From: Agapanthus africanus
Lineage: Eukaryota > Streptophyta > Magnoliopsida > Asparagales > Amaryllidaceae
Length of the DNA stretch: 64,000 nucleotides
NCBI GenBank assembly: GCA_030015575.1
Contig: JASDDO010000024.1
Coordinates: forward strand, 221,236,996 to 221,300,995
Reading direction: 5' to 3'
The translations under genes were made by a program, and so were the position numbers. This document shows positions 22,746 through 34,482 of this stretch, piece after piece. Below the pieces are notes generated by a model. It was not told the origin of the DNA. It did no database searches and worked only from the letters and a program-made list of their open reading frames with translations. Each line of letters opens with the position of its first letter. The first letter of the stretch is position 1.

Positions 22746-24603
22746 TAAAACCTATTATAATCTAGTCTCTCTCTCTCTTCTTCCCCATTCCCTATTCTTT
22801 CCCCGCGAGAAACCTTAACCCGCTCCCTCTCATCACCTCGCTGCAGCCCTCGTCGTCGCTGCCCTCACCATCATCGGCTCCCTCGTCCTTACCTCCCCAC
22901 CCTCCTAGCAACAATAACACCCCAGATCACCATCACCACACCTTCGTCACTTTCCCCGATCACCTCACAAACTCACATCCAACACCGACGCAGCACCTCA
23001 TCGTCGTCAAACCGCATCACCTCGCCACCATTCCTCTGTCCTCGCTACCCCAACAAACTCTTCTTCTTCTTCTTCTTTTCTTTCTTTCTTGTTCTTTTCT
23101 TGATCTTTTATTTTGGCCGGTCATCTCGCCAGAGTTGCGCGCATCGCCGACGATCCAGACGACCTAGCCACCATCGTCATCTAGCCCTATCACCACGTCA
23201 CTGCTCAGCCATGTCTAGTCCTGTGTGCGTAAGTTTGCGTCGCAACTTTATTTTGACATCGGAACGTGACATCCGTCTATTGATGTGAGATCCGATCAGG
23301 CAAGTTTTAAACTTGCAACATGCTATGTTATTATATCGATAATTATATGAATAAGAATAGTGCATGTGTTTTATTATTCAGCAAATATTACAGATTTACA
23401 GTTTTATAGTATCCGTACTGATAATATCATATCTAGTTGCATGCCGGAACATCATGATATTATTATACTACTGCATTAGTTCAATATGTTATCTAAATTG
23501 TATCATACATGGTAATGGACGTATCATGGTTATTACAGATAGATACTTATGTATCCTGGCATCAGTTGTATTTATCATGTTCCGATATTGATTACAGTTT
23601 CACATTGGCATCTATTTGAGTTAATATATATTATATGACATGTTCACGACCCATTATCAGACTTGTTACTTGTATCTTCTTGCTAATGCCAACGATCCTG
23701 ACTTGTTGTCTTAACGAACGTGACTTGTTGTCTACATAGAAAAAATCTGTACCTGCATGATCTTGTGTTGGCATTAGATTTATATCATCAATACCCGACT
23801 TGAACACAAAACCTTGGGGGTAAAGAGGAAATCAATAATGAAACCTGATTTGTAACTTAACAGTTCGATACTCATACTGATCGGTCTTTACGGGTTCATC
23901 CAGCCCCGGAATGATACCGCTGATATCATTCATCTGTAGATGTTACCTGTTTACTGCTTAGCGGCACGTCTCGGATTCAGCCCAAGAATCTTAACCGTGG
24001 TCCCGGGCACGTACGGGACTATTGAGTTATATCGACGATTCCATTAAATTAATGTCAAAGACTTTTAAAATAGATAACGTAGAAGCACAGTTTTTAGAAT
24101 ACACATCACATACATGTACCTCACTGTTTTATATCTGTATTTATTATTTACCTACACGTTTAACCATATTATCATATCCTGGTTATTACTAATCTTTTGA
24201 TATTATGACGCACTGACGTCTGGGTTTTGCATGGCCCAGTTCCTCTTCCTTTATCGCAGGCAGATCAAAAGTAATTTAGCAATCAAGCCGATCAATGAGG
24301 AGCTAGCTATTTAGTTTAGTTTATTTATTTCGGCAGTTTTATTCCTATTGATTTGAGCCTATATTGGGACGTGATTCAGATACTATTGTTTATTGGATCT
24401 TGATTCGTTTCCGCTTTATGCATTTTCTTGATTCTATTTATTGTGGCAGATGGACATGTGTTAGCTAGATTATATATTTTACTGTTCTTGATATCACTTT
24501 GACAGCCATAATGTGACTGCGGAGGGATGATTCCTAACAACAGGTAGCATGGTTGGCTCTGTCACGTGCCGTGTTTACGTGTTTTGGGAAGCGGGACGTG
24601 ATA

Positions 24604-25689
24604 AGAAGCAAGCCCAAATTGATCCGTTCATAAGTCTTATCTCATAACCACTTGTATAAAAAACTATTAGAGTTCAAACACAATATATAATGGAACATAA
24701 ATGATAGAACTTTTAAAGATACCAGACTCATGAACTGATAAAAAATGCACATGTAAACAAGATGATATCAATGAAAGGTGCAAATGTGCATCCTACTCAT
24801 ATAAAAAAAGACACCAAGTGAAAACAATATGAAACCAACCGGAAATGATTAAAAAATCATATGTGAGTGCAAGCATGAGTAAATCTCTCACTTAAGAATC
24901 GACTCTCCGATGAAGGGTCTTTAATTCTCTCCGCTATACCTGTAGGATTCGTTGTAATTAACGGAATTCACAAATAGGTCCCCTGAAAGAGTTGCAGAAG
25001 CCATTTGGTAAGATGAGATAAGAATTCAATACTAATGAATAATTCTACTCATGCATGAAGGTGTGTAAAACATAGATAAGTAAGTTTAAACACTAGCCAA
25101 ACTAAACCGAGGCACAACTGAGGATACCAATTGAAAAATTGGTTCAAATTTAAAACATGTATCAAATTGTATCCATACGAAAAAGATTTAAATAATTTAA
25201 AGTTATATGGATACAAACTCTCTTATAAAATTAAAAACACATTATAAGTAAGTGAGTAGTTTATGGCAAAAAAATACAAGATAAGCAAATCTAAATCAAG
25301 TTTTCAAATCATATTGTGCTCAAGTTTTAAAAATTACATGTTTAAAGTAAATGAGCACAAGAAAAATCACATATGAGCAAAAGGATAACTTATAGGAAGA
25401 ATCTCATATATGATTAAGCACAAAAATATATTAGCAATTGTAAAACCATTTTGCAAGCTACCCAAATGATAATAGCAAAAGTAAAGCATGGGTACAAGAA
25501 AAATCTCATCAAAAGGATCAAATGGGTATAAAACAATTATCCTCTTCTAAAATATCAAAATAAGCACAAGTTAATAACCGATATCTTCAAAAAGAGAACA
25601 CCAATGAAAATTTTACCCCACAAGGCAATGATCAAAGCAAGTTTTTCCCGTTGAAGCGCTTTTGCTCATTGCGATCCCGAATCCCTCAT
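24604..25689 (-). other. SIRE-like internal region, no recognisable pol
   Basis: AT-rich sequence between the solo LTR and the gag remnant. The protease, integrase, RT and RNase H expected here are not visible in any frame. A second caattggtatcc-like motif occurs at about 25113-25130 on the minus strand. The region appears deleted or replaced. Confidence 0.45.
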
Positions 25690-27180
25690 CTCTTCAAATT
25701 ATCCATACCTACAAAATAAGGTATGGAGGAAGACTTTGGTATCAAAATCTTATTGGATTTAATCGGGTTAGCTTTAGGAACCCAAATCAATTTGGCATGC
25801 ATAGAAATATTCCTTTTTAAATTACATGCATGTACCAAATGTCCATATGCACCACAAAAGTTTCAAGTGCTGGTGTGTGCGTACATGGAAGTCCTAGAAG
25901 TATCAATGCAAGGTAAAGCAATAATATGATACACATGCTTCTTAAAATTTTGTTTTGAGCTACAACCATACAAGCATGCATGAGAATGAATATGAGATGT
26001 AGCACTTATGGAAGTATGTTTGACATGTCTAGAAAAAGAGGGTTTTTGAAATTTAGAATTCTCAAAACCAACTTCTCTTCAGTTTAAAAGCTTATTTTGC
26101 TTGCTAAGAGGGGATATAGGATTTTCTTTTAGTTTTGAAATCTTAGTAAGGGTAGAGTTCAAAACATCATTTTGTTGCTTGAAAGAAGAGTTTTCAAAAA
26201 TTAACGAGTTTTGAGAAATAATAGATGATTTCAACAAATCAATTTCATTTTTAAAACTTTAAATCAAATCAACATTTTGCTTTCTCAAAATTTCAGAAGA
26301 AGAAACCAAAAACTCATTTTTTATATTGAGAGAAGTATTTTCTAAAACGAAAGATTCTTGAGACGAAATGGATGATTTTAAAAGATCAATCTCATTTTTA
26401 AAGTTCGTAATCGATTCATCTTTTTCTCTTCTCAAGTTTTCACAGGATAAAACCAAGTATTCATTTTCAAACTTCAAAGCATCAATAGTAGCACAGCATA
26501 AATCAAGCTTCGAAACCAACTCATTCTTCTCCAAAACTAATTTATCAACTAAAGTTTTCTGAGAATCATGAGTGGAATTTAAAACACTAATTTTGGCAAT
26601 CAAGTTTTTATTTAAAACTTCAAAAGAACCGCAACAAGAAACCAAATCACTTCTCTCGTTTTCTAGGATAGAAATACGATTTTCAAGAATTTTATTTTTA
26701 GATGCTAATGAAATATGACTATCATGCAAAGTATTGAAAGCATCTAATAATTGATCATGAGTAAGTTTGCGGAAACATAAGAAGGATAACTTACAAGCTC
26801 ATGATCAAAGCATCTCTTTGCATCCTTCATAGAGTTGGATGCCGCGCCTTGATTTAGTTTTTGTTTAGACGTATCCAAAGTCGCTAATGAAGTTGCACTC
26901 TTTGCTTTCTCTTCTTCTTTGCAAGTTACATGATCTCCATATGTTTGCTCCAATGAGCACCAAATATCATGAGCCGTTTTTCAAAAGGAAAACTTGTTAA
27001 AAATATCAACATCTAAAGCACATTGTAAAACTTTTGAAGTTTTGATGTTAGTAGCAAATAAAAGTCTATCATGACCACTCCACTCTAATTTATCATAAAG
27101 AGAAATAGAATAATCGTCATTAACAATTTTCCAAAAAAATTCTACTAAGAGAACCAAGATAAGCATTCATTTTTATCTTC
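25690..27180 (-). pseudogene. gag: SIRE-like gag, broken
   Basis: Capsid protein of the copia element, which would package its RNA. Reading on the minus strand from about 27180: WKIVNDDYSISLYDKLEWSG and KVLQCALDVDIF (gag N-terminal domain), then AHDIWCSLEQTYGDH and a Lys/Glu-rich stretch. A long uninterrupted coiled-coil segment of 156 codons follows (26259-26729; LENRISILENERSDLV, LVLEKNELVSKLD). Next is a CCHC remnant (CGAYGHLVHAC, about 25826-25858) whose first Cys position is a stop, and WVPKANP (about 25755-25785), typical of SIRE gag-pol linkers. Stops and frame changes separate these pieces. The primer site lies just upstream at 27311-27322. Confidence 0.75.
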
Positions 27181-27310
27181 CAAATAAAAAACTTATTACC
27201 ATCAAAATATAGAGGATTATGTATGGAAGGTTCATCACGATAAGAGCAAGATGGTAAAGAAGATGCAATAGATCTAATTTAGGCCGTCAAGCCTAACAAG
27301 AGAGCCCTAA

Positions 27311-27322
27311 GATCTGATACCA
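27311..27322 (-). other. Primer binding site (initiator-Met tRNA type), SIRE-like element
   Basis: The minus strand reads TGGTATCAGATC, matching the usual TGGTATCAGAGC except near its end, two bases inside the LTR boundary. Confidence 0.8.
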
Positions 27323-27324
27323 AT

Positions 27325-29831
27325 TGAAAGAAGTCCTAGAGAGGGGATGGATAAGACTATGCTAACTATATGTCCAAATTAAAAATTCTATACTACTTAC
27401 TAATCAACAACACAATTGCAATTAGATAAGAAGCAAAGAAATTCTACAATTGTGAGCACATAAGTATATAGCAAGAGATAATACTAAGAGTAAGCATGAG
27501 CATATAGAGCAAGTAGGGAATAAACATGCAATTTCTAAGCTAAATCAATTAAGCAATTAGCGAGTAAGAAATTGCAAATGCAAACACAAAAGATTTATAG
27601 TGGTTCGGGAGATCCCCTAGTCCACTTTCTTTAGGCGTTAAGCCCGTTCCACTAAACACGTCTCTACTATGATAACAAGTTGCGCACGAACAACTTCTTA
27701 CACCCATGTCTTCACTGAGCCACCACGTTGCTCAACACATGAGCAACTCTTCACTTTACAAGCTCTTATCTCTTATAAAGGAACCTTTACACTCAAGGAT
27801 TCTCATACAAAGAAAAGAAAAACTTCCCACTCTTCTCTCTTACAAAGATACTTTTTCACTCAAGAGTTCTCATACAAAGAAAATAATATGGTTACAATGA
27901 AGCACAATTAACCACAAATGAGTTTCTCTCAAAACTCTCTCTAATACTCTTACAAAGTATGGATAATCAAATTTGAGCTCTTGATTGTGTGTGAGAGAAG
28001 ATAAAAATGCAAATAAGAATTTTGCTCTCACAAGATGTGAGATGCTCACTTGGATATTCAAGTTTCAGATTTTTGGAAGTGATAACCATAAAAAATCACA
28101 ATCAAAACCTATTTATAACCCCAAAGAAAAAGTGACTCAAAACAAGTGGGGACAATAGTTTTAAAGCAAGACAGATGTTTGAAAGCAATGTGGGCAGACG
28201 TCTGCAGTTCATTTGTAAAACCCCCAACGGCTATAAACAGTAACATTTTCAAACTTTTTAAGCTTCAGACGTTAGTCTTCTAAAGGTTCAGACGTTCGTC
28301 GATATTTTTAAAGAAGCCAAAACAAAACACAAAGATCAGACAAACGTCTGAAGAAGTTTTGGCCAAACGTATGAAGAAGAAAAGATTTTCAATGATTTTG
28401 TACTACAGACGTTTGTTTCCTATAGCTTTAGACGTTTATTCCTTAAAAAAAGTCAAGCCAATAAAAAGCATAGAGAACAAACAGACGTCTGAAGGAGTAT
28501 GAGATAAACGTCTGAAGAAGAAATAGTTTTCAAAATTTTTGAATCGCAGATGTTTTTTTCTTATATCTTCAGACGTTTGTACTTAAAACAAGTCAATCCA
28601 ATAAAAAGCACAGAGAACAGACAGACGTCTGAAGAAGCATGAGACAAACGTCTGAAGAAGAAAAGCTTTTCAACCCGAGACTTTGGCCCAGACGTTTGTC
28701 AAAGATGCAGACGTCTGTTCTGTAAAGCTTCATACGTTTGTTCTAAAGACAAAACTGATATTTGAAACTGATAGTTGGTTTTCAAAACGTACAGACGTCT
28801 GAAGGCAAACTTGACAGACGTTTGAAGAAGGAAAACACAGAAAACTTGTGCTTTTCAAAATAAGAAATCGTTTTGAATGAAAATCTTCACAAAGTTAAAA
28901 CCAATAGTTTCATGCATGATAAAGAGTGTGTGCAAGATCTCTAATTGATATTGTCCATAATCCATAGAGTACTTACATTGTTTCTTATGTCGATATCGAA
29001 ATTTGCCGAATCTTGAATCTTCGATACGAGCTCTTGAACTTTGGCGAATCGCTTGATCTTCAATTGATTTCAACTTGATTTCCATTGATCTTCGCCACTC
29101 AACTCATGAGCATCTTGAAATTCATATTTGATCTCTAAATGAACTACGCTTTGACTTCGATATTTGACGCCGTATATCGGACTTTAGCTTCTAACTTCTT
29201 CGCTATACGTAGCATGAACTCTTTAACCCTTGTACTTCAGCTACATGGCTTCACGAAACTTGAATGTGCAATTTTGGAAGCTCTCGTCCGTATCCTCCAA
29301 GCTCCATTAGATTTGCCGTTTAAGCTTGTTTTCCGCCATTCTCTTTTATAGAGTTTCGTCTCGAGATATCCGATATCCTGAAATGCAATCTCAAAGACTA
29401 AGCTCATCATATACAGTATTATGGAATAAACAAGATATAAACACATGTATCTGAACATTTATTGTTTCGATATCACAACTATGAATAGTATATCAATATC
29501 AAGATATAAATCAAAAGCAAAGCATGGGATATTGATATACCATACATATATACATGGTATATGAAAACCAAGATATAGAACACATGTATATATATATTCA
29601 TATTGCGAATCATCAAAATAATGAATGTGAGTAATATATCGATATCAAAAAATATAAGACAAGTAAAGCATATTGATATTGATATATTACTCGATATATA
29701 CAAGATATAGAATAAGAAAATTAAATATAAAATGTATACAAGTTTAGTGTCGATAGAGAAGGCAAGATAAGCATGTGACACTAAACACCTATTCATTTTT
29801 TGATTCACATCATCAAAACCATAAGTCATCA
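27325..29831 (-). repeat. SIRE-like 5' LTR, 2.5 kb, uninterrupted
   Basis: Full-length copy of the LTR also seen at 5912-7786 plus 18868-19508. It keeps the empty CACTA target (about 29195-29209). It includes the acgtctg-rich cluster (28165-28830) and a terminal gatatc/atatat-rich block (29380-29760). Point differences from the other copy are numerous, so the insertion is not recent. Confidence 0.85.
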
Positions 29832-29864
29832 TCTATTTTATATAGCTGATGGCTGATATTATGA

Positions 29865-30078
29865 TATGAAATTATATGCAACTAATTAGAAATTATATGC
29901 AAGTTATTAGAAGTTATAGGCAAGTGCTTACAAATTACAGGCAACTTATTAGAAGTTACAGGTAAGCGGTTAGAAGTTAAAGGTAAGTGCATAGAAGTTA
30001 CAAGTAACTATTTACAAGTTATAGGCAAACTTCCTAGATATTACATGCAAATAATTAGAAATTATAGGCAAGTTGTTG
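29865..30078 (-). repeat. 21-24 bp tandem array, reverse orientation, part 1
   Basis: About nine degenerate copies of agaagttacaggcaact, the reverse complement of the array at 5305-5552. It ends abruptly at the LTR start at 30079. Confidence 0.85.
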
Positions 30079-32127
30079 TGTTGGCTATAGTGCCCTCAAG
30101 GCAATTATCATAGTCGCATGCATGTGATTATGATGATTGAGGGAAGACCTATACCGCTAGAACAGTCTTACTCGAGATGATAGTATACTATATGGTTTGT
30201 CTTTATCATCATGTACAATATTAGGTGGCATTACAGATCACTATTACATGTTGACAGAGCCCATAAGATTCTTGCTTGACTGCCAGCAGTATGATGGTGA
30301 TCATATATGTGGGAGCTGGGTAGTCTATAGACACATCCTTAAATGTTCCTAGTCATGGGAGTTTCGAGACCGGGCATCGATACTCCAGAATAGACTAGTG
30401 TATACCGATCAAGACCCCGGCGAAGGGTGGTGGCCGGTCTCATAAGCCATTGGTGTTAGTTTGTTCACCTAAGATGTATACAGGTGCTCATTGGGTTATG
30501 AGTACACCGGACGGACTCGCCGGGAACATGCTAGTTGATATTATACATATTTTCAGATAGTAGTTCCCTGATGATATGTGTACAGGTTAGTCTATCGACC
30601 TGAGATCATCATTTGTCTCGTGTGAGTTCCCACTGTGCTTTGATTACTACCCTATCACGGCTTAAAGGAGTTGTGCAAACAGATTTTAGTTGGGTACAGT
30701 CCCGAACCACATGGAGGCAGTGAGCGGATCGTCGGGGATTCGTCTCTTCCGGTATTGGGGGTTGATGTCGCGGTTGTGCATGGATGGCTATCACTAGAAA
30801 TCGTTGGCCAATGTAGTCGAGAATTACTGATCTAGGATCGGTAGTTTCTCAGGTGGTGATGGACTTCATACCGATACTAAATGTCGTGTTATTAGGGGTC
30901 TGACTTTATCCACCCCCTAGACTCGATATGCGATACTCATAGACGAACGGAACAGACTGTACGGATATTGTCACTGTCAGGTTCAGTAGGGGTCTCAAGA
31001 TGAGTTTGCTCGTCGGTCTCCCTTTCGCTCAATACCTGGGCAGCCGTTACGTACAGTTAGTGCCGCTAACGTGTTTGTGGTTAAACCCACTGCCAGCGTA
31101 TTGATGAGTTTTTAGAGTCCTACATAGAGGGTTTCCCTGCTTTGGGTGAAACGATGTAGAGGTCGTATGGTTTTACGGTAGGGTTCGATCACATACGTGT
31201 ACTTGTGCACGGATGATGTTCGGACGGATAATATTAGTGGGCTTTGGTTTAAGCCAGATCCTAGTATTATATTTGTTGGATTATTTTCATCTCTTTGTAT
31301 TCGTATTCTTCGGAATACGGATGCGGGTATGTATATACGGTTGAGGGGTATTCTTGTAATTTCTTACAAGATTACTTTTTAGAAGATTACACCTCATTAT
31401 GGTTTAGACCTTTTTGGATTAAAAGGTTATTGAGGTGGAGGATGAGATGATTATTGCATTTTTGTGGATGGCTAATTAGTGACTCATGGTTACTATTCTA
31501 GCATACTTCAGGTTTTTGTTTGTTGTGAGATTATGTTGACTTGAGATATTTTTTGTTGACTAAGATATTTCGGAGACATGGACATTTATGTGATGGCTCC
31601 ATTATTTCTTATCACACTTACACAACAAACGAAAAGAGACAAGCCATTATTCATTTCTTTCTCTCTCTCTTGAGTTGCTCTCAACACCTCATTATCATGG
31701 CATCTTTTTCTTTCTCTAGCTCCACCCAAACCCTCTCATGAGTTGAGAATCCTTGGGTGTCTTGAGACAAATTAATCCTTCATCACTTTCTACTTCAACT
31801 ACAGTATCTAGAGTAGCGATCTAGATGCCTTAGTTGCCTCGGATATGAGGTTGGAGCTCGTTGCATAGACTCTCGGGTGGATCATCTTCGATGGAGGGAG
31901 ACTGGAGATCAAGCTTGATCAAAGAAGCCCCTACGAGCTTGGAATGATGGTTGAAGACCAAAGGACACGAATCTATTCAGTATAACCATTCTAACTCCTT
32001 TGCATGTTTTGTTATCTAGGGCTTATGGGTAGATCCAGGTAATTGGTTGTGGTAGCGCCACGTTTTATAAATTTTTTTTCCGCATTTGGTCACAGATTGA
32101 TGGCCGGGATGCTGCCCTAACCCAACA
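30079..32127 (+). mobile_element. Copia-type solo LTR, 2.05 kb, inside the tandem array
   Basis: Starts TGTTGGCTATAGTGCCCTC and ends CTAACCCAACA. The sequence follows the LTR of the element at 34483-44387 in order (gattgagggaagacctat, gccagcagtatgatgg, gagtacaccggacgg, ggccggga), so it is a related family. There is no internal region. The flanks (gttg / gtta) do not give a clean TSD. The array resumes directly after it. Confidence 0.8.
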
Positions 32128-32160
32128 GTTAGAAGTTATTAGAAAGTGCTTATAAGTTAC
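32128..32160 (-). repeat. 21-24 bp tandem array, part 2
   Basis: A 33-bp sliver of the array (gttagaagttattagaaagtg) between two retrotransposon insertions. Its last five bases gttac are the left TSD of the 32161-54995 element. Confidence 0.85.
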
Positions 32161-34198
32161 TGTAAGTCTATGTCGCACACCCCGCAAGCTAGCGGGGAGG
32201 CGGAACAGGTAAAAATCAAAATTTTCTTACAAAGGCAACATAGACTAAGCTAAAGGATCTTTGTCAAACCATTTCTAACAAACTACTAGAGATTTATCTA
32301 CTGTGCTAGAAGATTATACCTTATGATACCAGTCCTTTGGTTCTTCTCCGCTATCCTCCTCGTCTACGTGAGCTCCGAGAATCGATCCGGATCTTGGTCA
32401 CCTCCACGGCCTCCTTGAGTCGAAGACGATCCAACCGAGAGTCTATAGTCCGAGCTCCACCTCCAAACCGAGGTAACTAGGGCAACAAGTTTGCTAAGCT
32501 TGATGTTCTAGGTGATGTAGAGTGAGAAGATGATTTTGTTTGTCTATTTGAATCCTAATTTTCTCAACACATGAGAGCTATAGGATTTTCTAGTGAGGAA
32601 GAAGAAGGAGAAAGCATGGGAGCTCTCATTTTTAAGAAAGAGAAAGCCAGAGAGATCATGATCCATGAGAAAAATAATACAAATCTTTTATTATGATAAT
32701 TATGATGGCAACCTTGATTGGACCATTATCATGTCAAAATAAATGCTAAGCCAAAAGAAATATCTAGTGCTCACAAAAATATCTAAGTCAACAATGGTCA
32801 ACTAGGTCAAATGGTCAAACCAATTAGCCATGACACAATTATCATTAAAAATATTAGTAAACATTTTCCTCCACCTCATAATGATTTCAATCAAGTCAAT
32901 GGTCAAAACCTTAATGGGGCATCTCCTTCTTCTCTCCTCACATCCGTGCATACACATCCGCATCCGCATTCCGTAGAACACGAATACTAGAAGACAAAAA
33001 CTGATCCATCTGTACAATACTAGGATCCGGCTTAAACCAAAGCCCACTAGTATTGTCCGCCCGAATATCATACGCGCACAAGTGCACGTAAGTGATCGTA
33101 GCCCTGCCGTAAAACCATACGGCCTCTACACCTTTTGCCCAGTGCAGGGAAACTCTCTGTGTGGGACTCTAAAGACTCGACATTACGCTGGCAGTGGGTT
33201 TAACCACAGGTCGCAAATGGTGCTAGCTGTACGTAACGGTCCCCAGGTAGATGTCGATAAGAAGGCCGATGAGGAAAACCCATCCGAACTCTTACTGAGC
33301 CTGAATGTGACAATCTCCGTACAGTCCGGTCTGTTCGTCTAAGAGTATCGCATGTCGGGCCTAGGAAGCGGTAAACATCAGACCCCTAATAGCGGTACAA
33401 GTCGTATCAGAGTGTAGCCCAGAACACCCTGAGAAACTACTGGAAACACTACCAGTAAATCTCGCTTGCCCTGGCCAGGGACTTTGTGTAATGGCTCTCC
33501 TAGACACAACGCGATATCAACCCCCAATACCGGGAGAGATGAATCCTGTCTAACTGCCACTTCCTCCAAGTGCTTCGGGACTGCACCCAACTTCTACCTA
33601 GTTGCATGACTCCTTTGAGCCGTGGTAGGGTAGTAATCAAAGTACAGTGGGAACACACTCGAGGCGAAGTAGCAGTGTCAAGTCGACAGACTAAGCTGTA
33701 CTCATGTCACCTGGAAACTGTTATCTGACGATAGGTATAGTACCAACCAACAGTTCCCGATGAGTCCTGTCCAGTGTACTCGTAACGAGTACCCGCATAC
33801 TATCTCCAGTACGACATACTAATAGCTGTGGGACAGACCATCTCCCCTGCTCGGATGAGAAGCGTATACACTAGTCTACTCCGGAGTATCGATGCCCCGT
33901 CTCGATAATCCTACGACTAGGGACCTGTATAAGGATGTGCTTGTAGATTACCCAGCCCCTACTAGCGTGACTGCCATCACAACGCTGGTAATCAAGCAAA
34001 GATCCTGAGGGCTCCACTAATATGTATAGGCGATATGCTAAAAGAAACACATGCACATATTAAAGTAGAAACAAACCAAGTAGCATACTACCATTTTGAG
34101 CAAGACTGTCAATACAACTGTGAATATCCCAAGCTTCCATTAAGTAATATACAAACTAGTATGATACAATAATGGTCCCTAGGGCATATACACTAACA
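32161..34198 (-). repeat. Outer copia 3' LTR
   Basis: 2,038 bp, direct repeat of 52938-54995. Plus-strand boundaries tgtaagtctatg and catatacactaaca. Confidence 0.95.
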
Positions 34199-34211
34199 AT
34201 CTCCCACTTGC
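34199..34211 (-). other. Outer copia polypurine tract
   Basis: Minus strand reads gcaagtgggagat immediately before the LTR start TGTTAG. Confidence 0.85.
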
Positions 34212-34212
34212 A

Positions 34213-34482
34213 CTAGGGCCATGTATCGGCGTATCGAAGACCTATCATCTCGATCAGCCGCTCGAACTGAGTCTGGGGTATGGCCTTTGTGAGTGGATCT
34301 ACTGTGTTATTCTTCGAATCTACTCTCCTCACCTCGATCTCCCGGCGATCTACGATCTCCCTGATCAGGTGATACCACCTCAAAATGTGTCTGGACTTCT
34401 GATGGGACCTGGGTTCCTTCGCTAAAGCTATAGCGTTGTTGTTGTCACAATACAGCGGTATTGGACTAACAATGGTTGGAAC
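34213..34482 (-). pseudogene. Outer copia RNase H, C-terminal part
   Basis: Encodes the end of the polyprotein: IPLYCDNNNAIALAKEP, RSHQKSRHILRWYHLIRE, and the characteristic copia ending NTVDPLTKAIPQTQFERL, stopping just before the polypurine tract. The first half of the same domain lies at 44393-44848, 9.9 kb away, because the younger element inserted here. The split falls after the AVWMKKFLTELQ motif. The reading frame on each side stays open up to the junction, which shows that the insertion interrupted a still-readable segment. Confidence 0.9.

Larger units (their letters stand above)
20093..24603 (+). mobile_element. Chromovirus-type solo LTR (about 2.6 kb), split by another LTR
   Basis: Starts TGTAAAACCCTAG and ends GAAGCGGGACGTGATA. 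The flanking 5-mers agaag (20088-20092 and 24604-24608) form a perfect TSD. No primer site, polypurine tract or coding region lies between. Removing the insert at 20628-22495 leaves one LTR-like unit of about 2.64 kb, so this is a solo LTR left by recombination between LTRs. The end sequence resembles Ty3/gypsy chromovirus (Tekay/Del-like) LTRs, usually ...GTGACA; the terminal base pair here (TA for CA) is a C-to-T change. Orientation is set by the TG start and by the pyrimidine-rich leader after 22750. Confidence 0.75.
5912..29831 (-). mobile_element. SIRE/Maximus-like Ty1/copia element, with nested insertions
   Basis: Two long direct repeats bound this unit: 5912-19508 (minus its insert) and 27325-29831. 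On the minus strand the LTR starts TGATGACTTATGG and ends CTTCTTTCA. It is followed by ATTGGTATCAG, the classic initiator-Met primer site arrangement of SIRE-type elements. The flanking 5-mers are tctgt (5907-5911) and tctat (29832-29836), one mismatch apart, consistent with a TSD. The real internal region (19509-20092 plus 24604-27324) is only about 3.3 kb and holds gag but no recognisable protease, integrase, RT or RNase H. The element is therefore internally deleted and cannot move by itself. Insertions inside it are a CACTA transposon and two solo LTRs. Confidence 0.85.

Noticed and set aside
20093..24603. Full-length LTR retrotransposon with LTRs at 20093 and 22498
   Set aside because: The second tgtaaaa start at 22499 is only the TSD gctgt followed by host LTR sequence; after removing the Athila-like LTR the unit is a single LTR.
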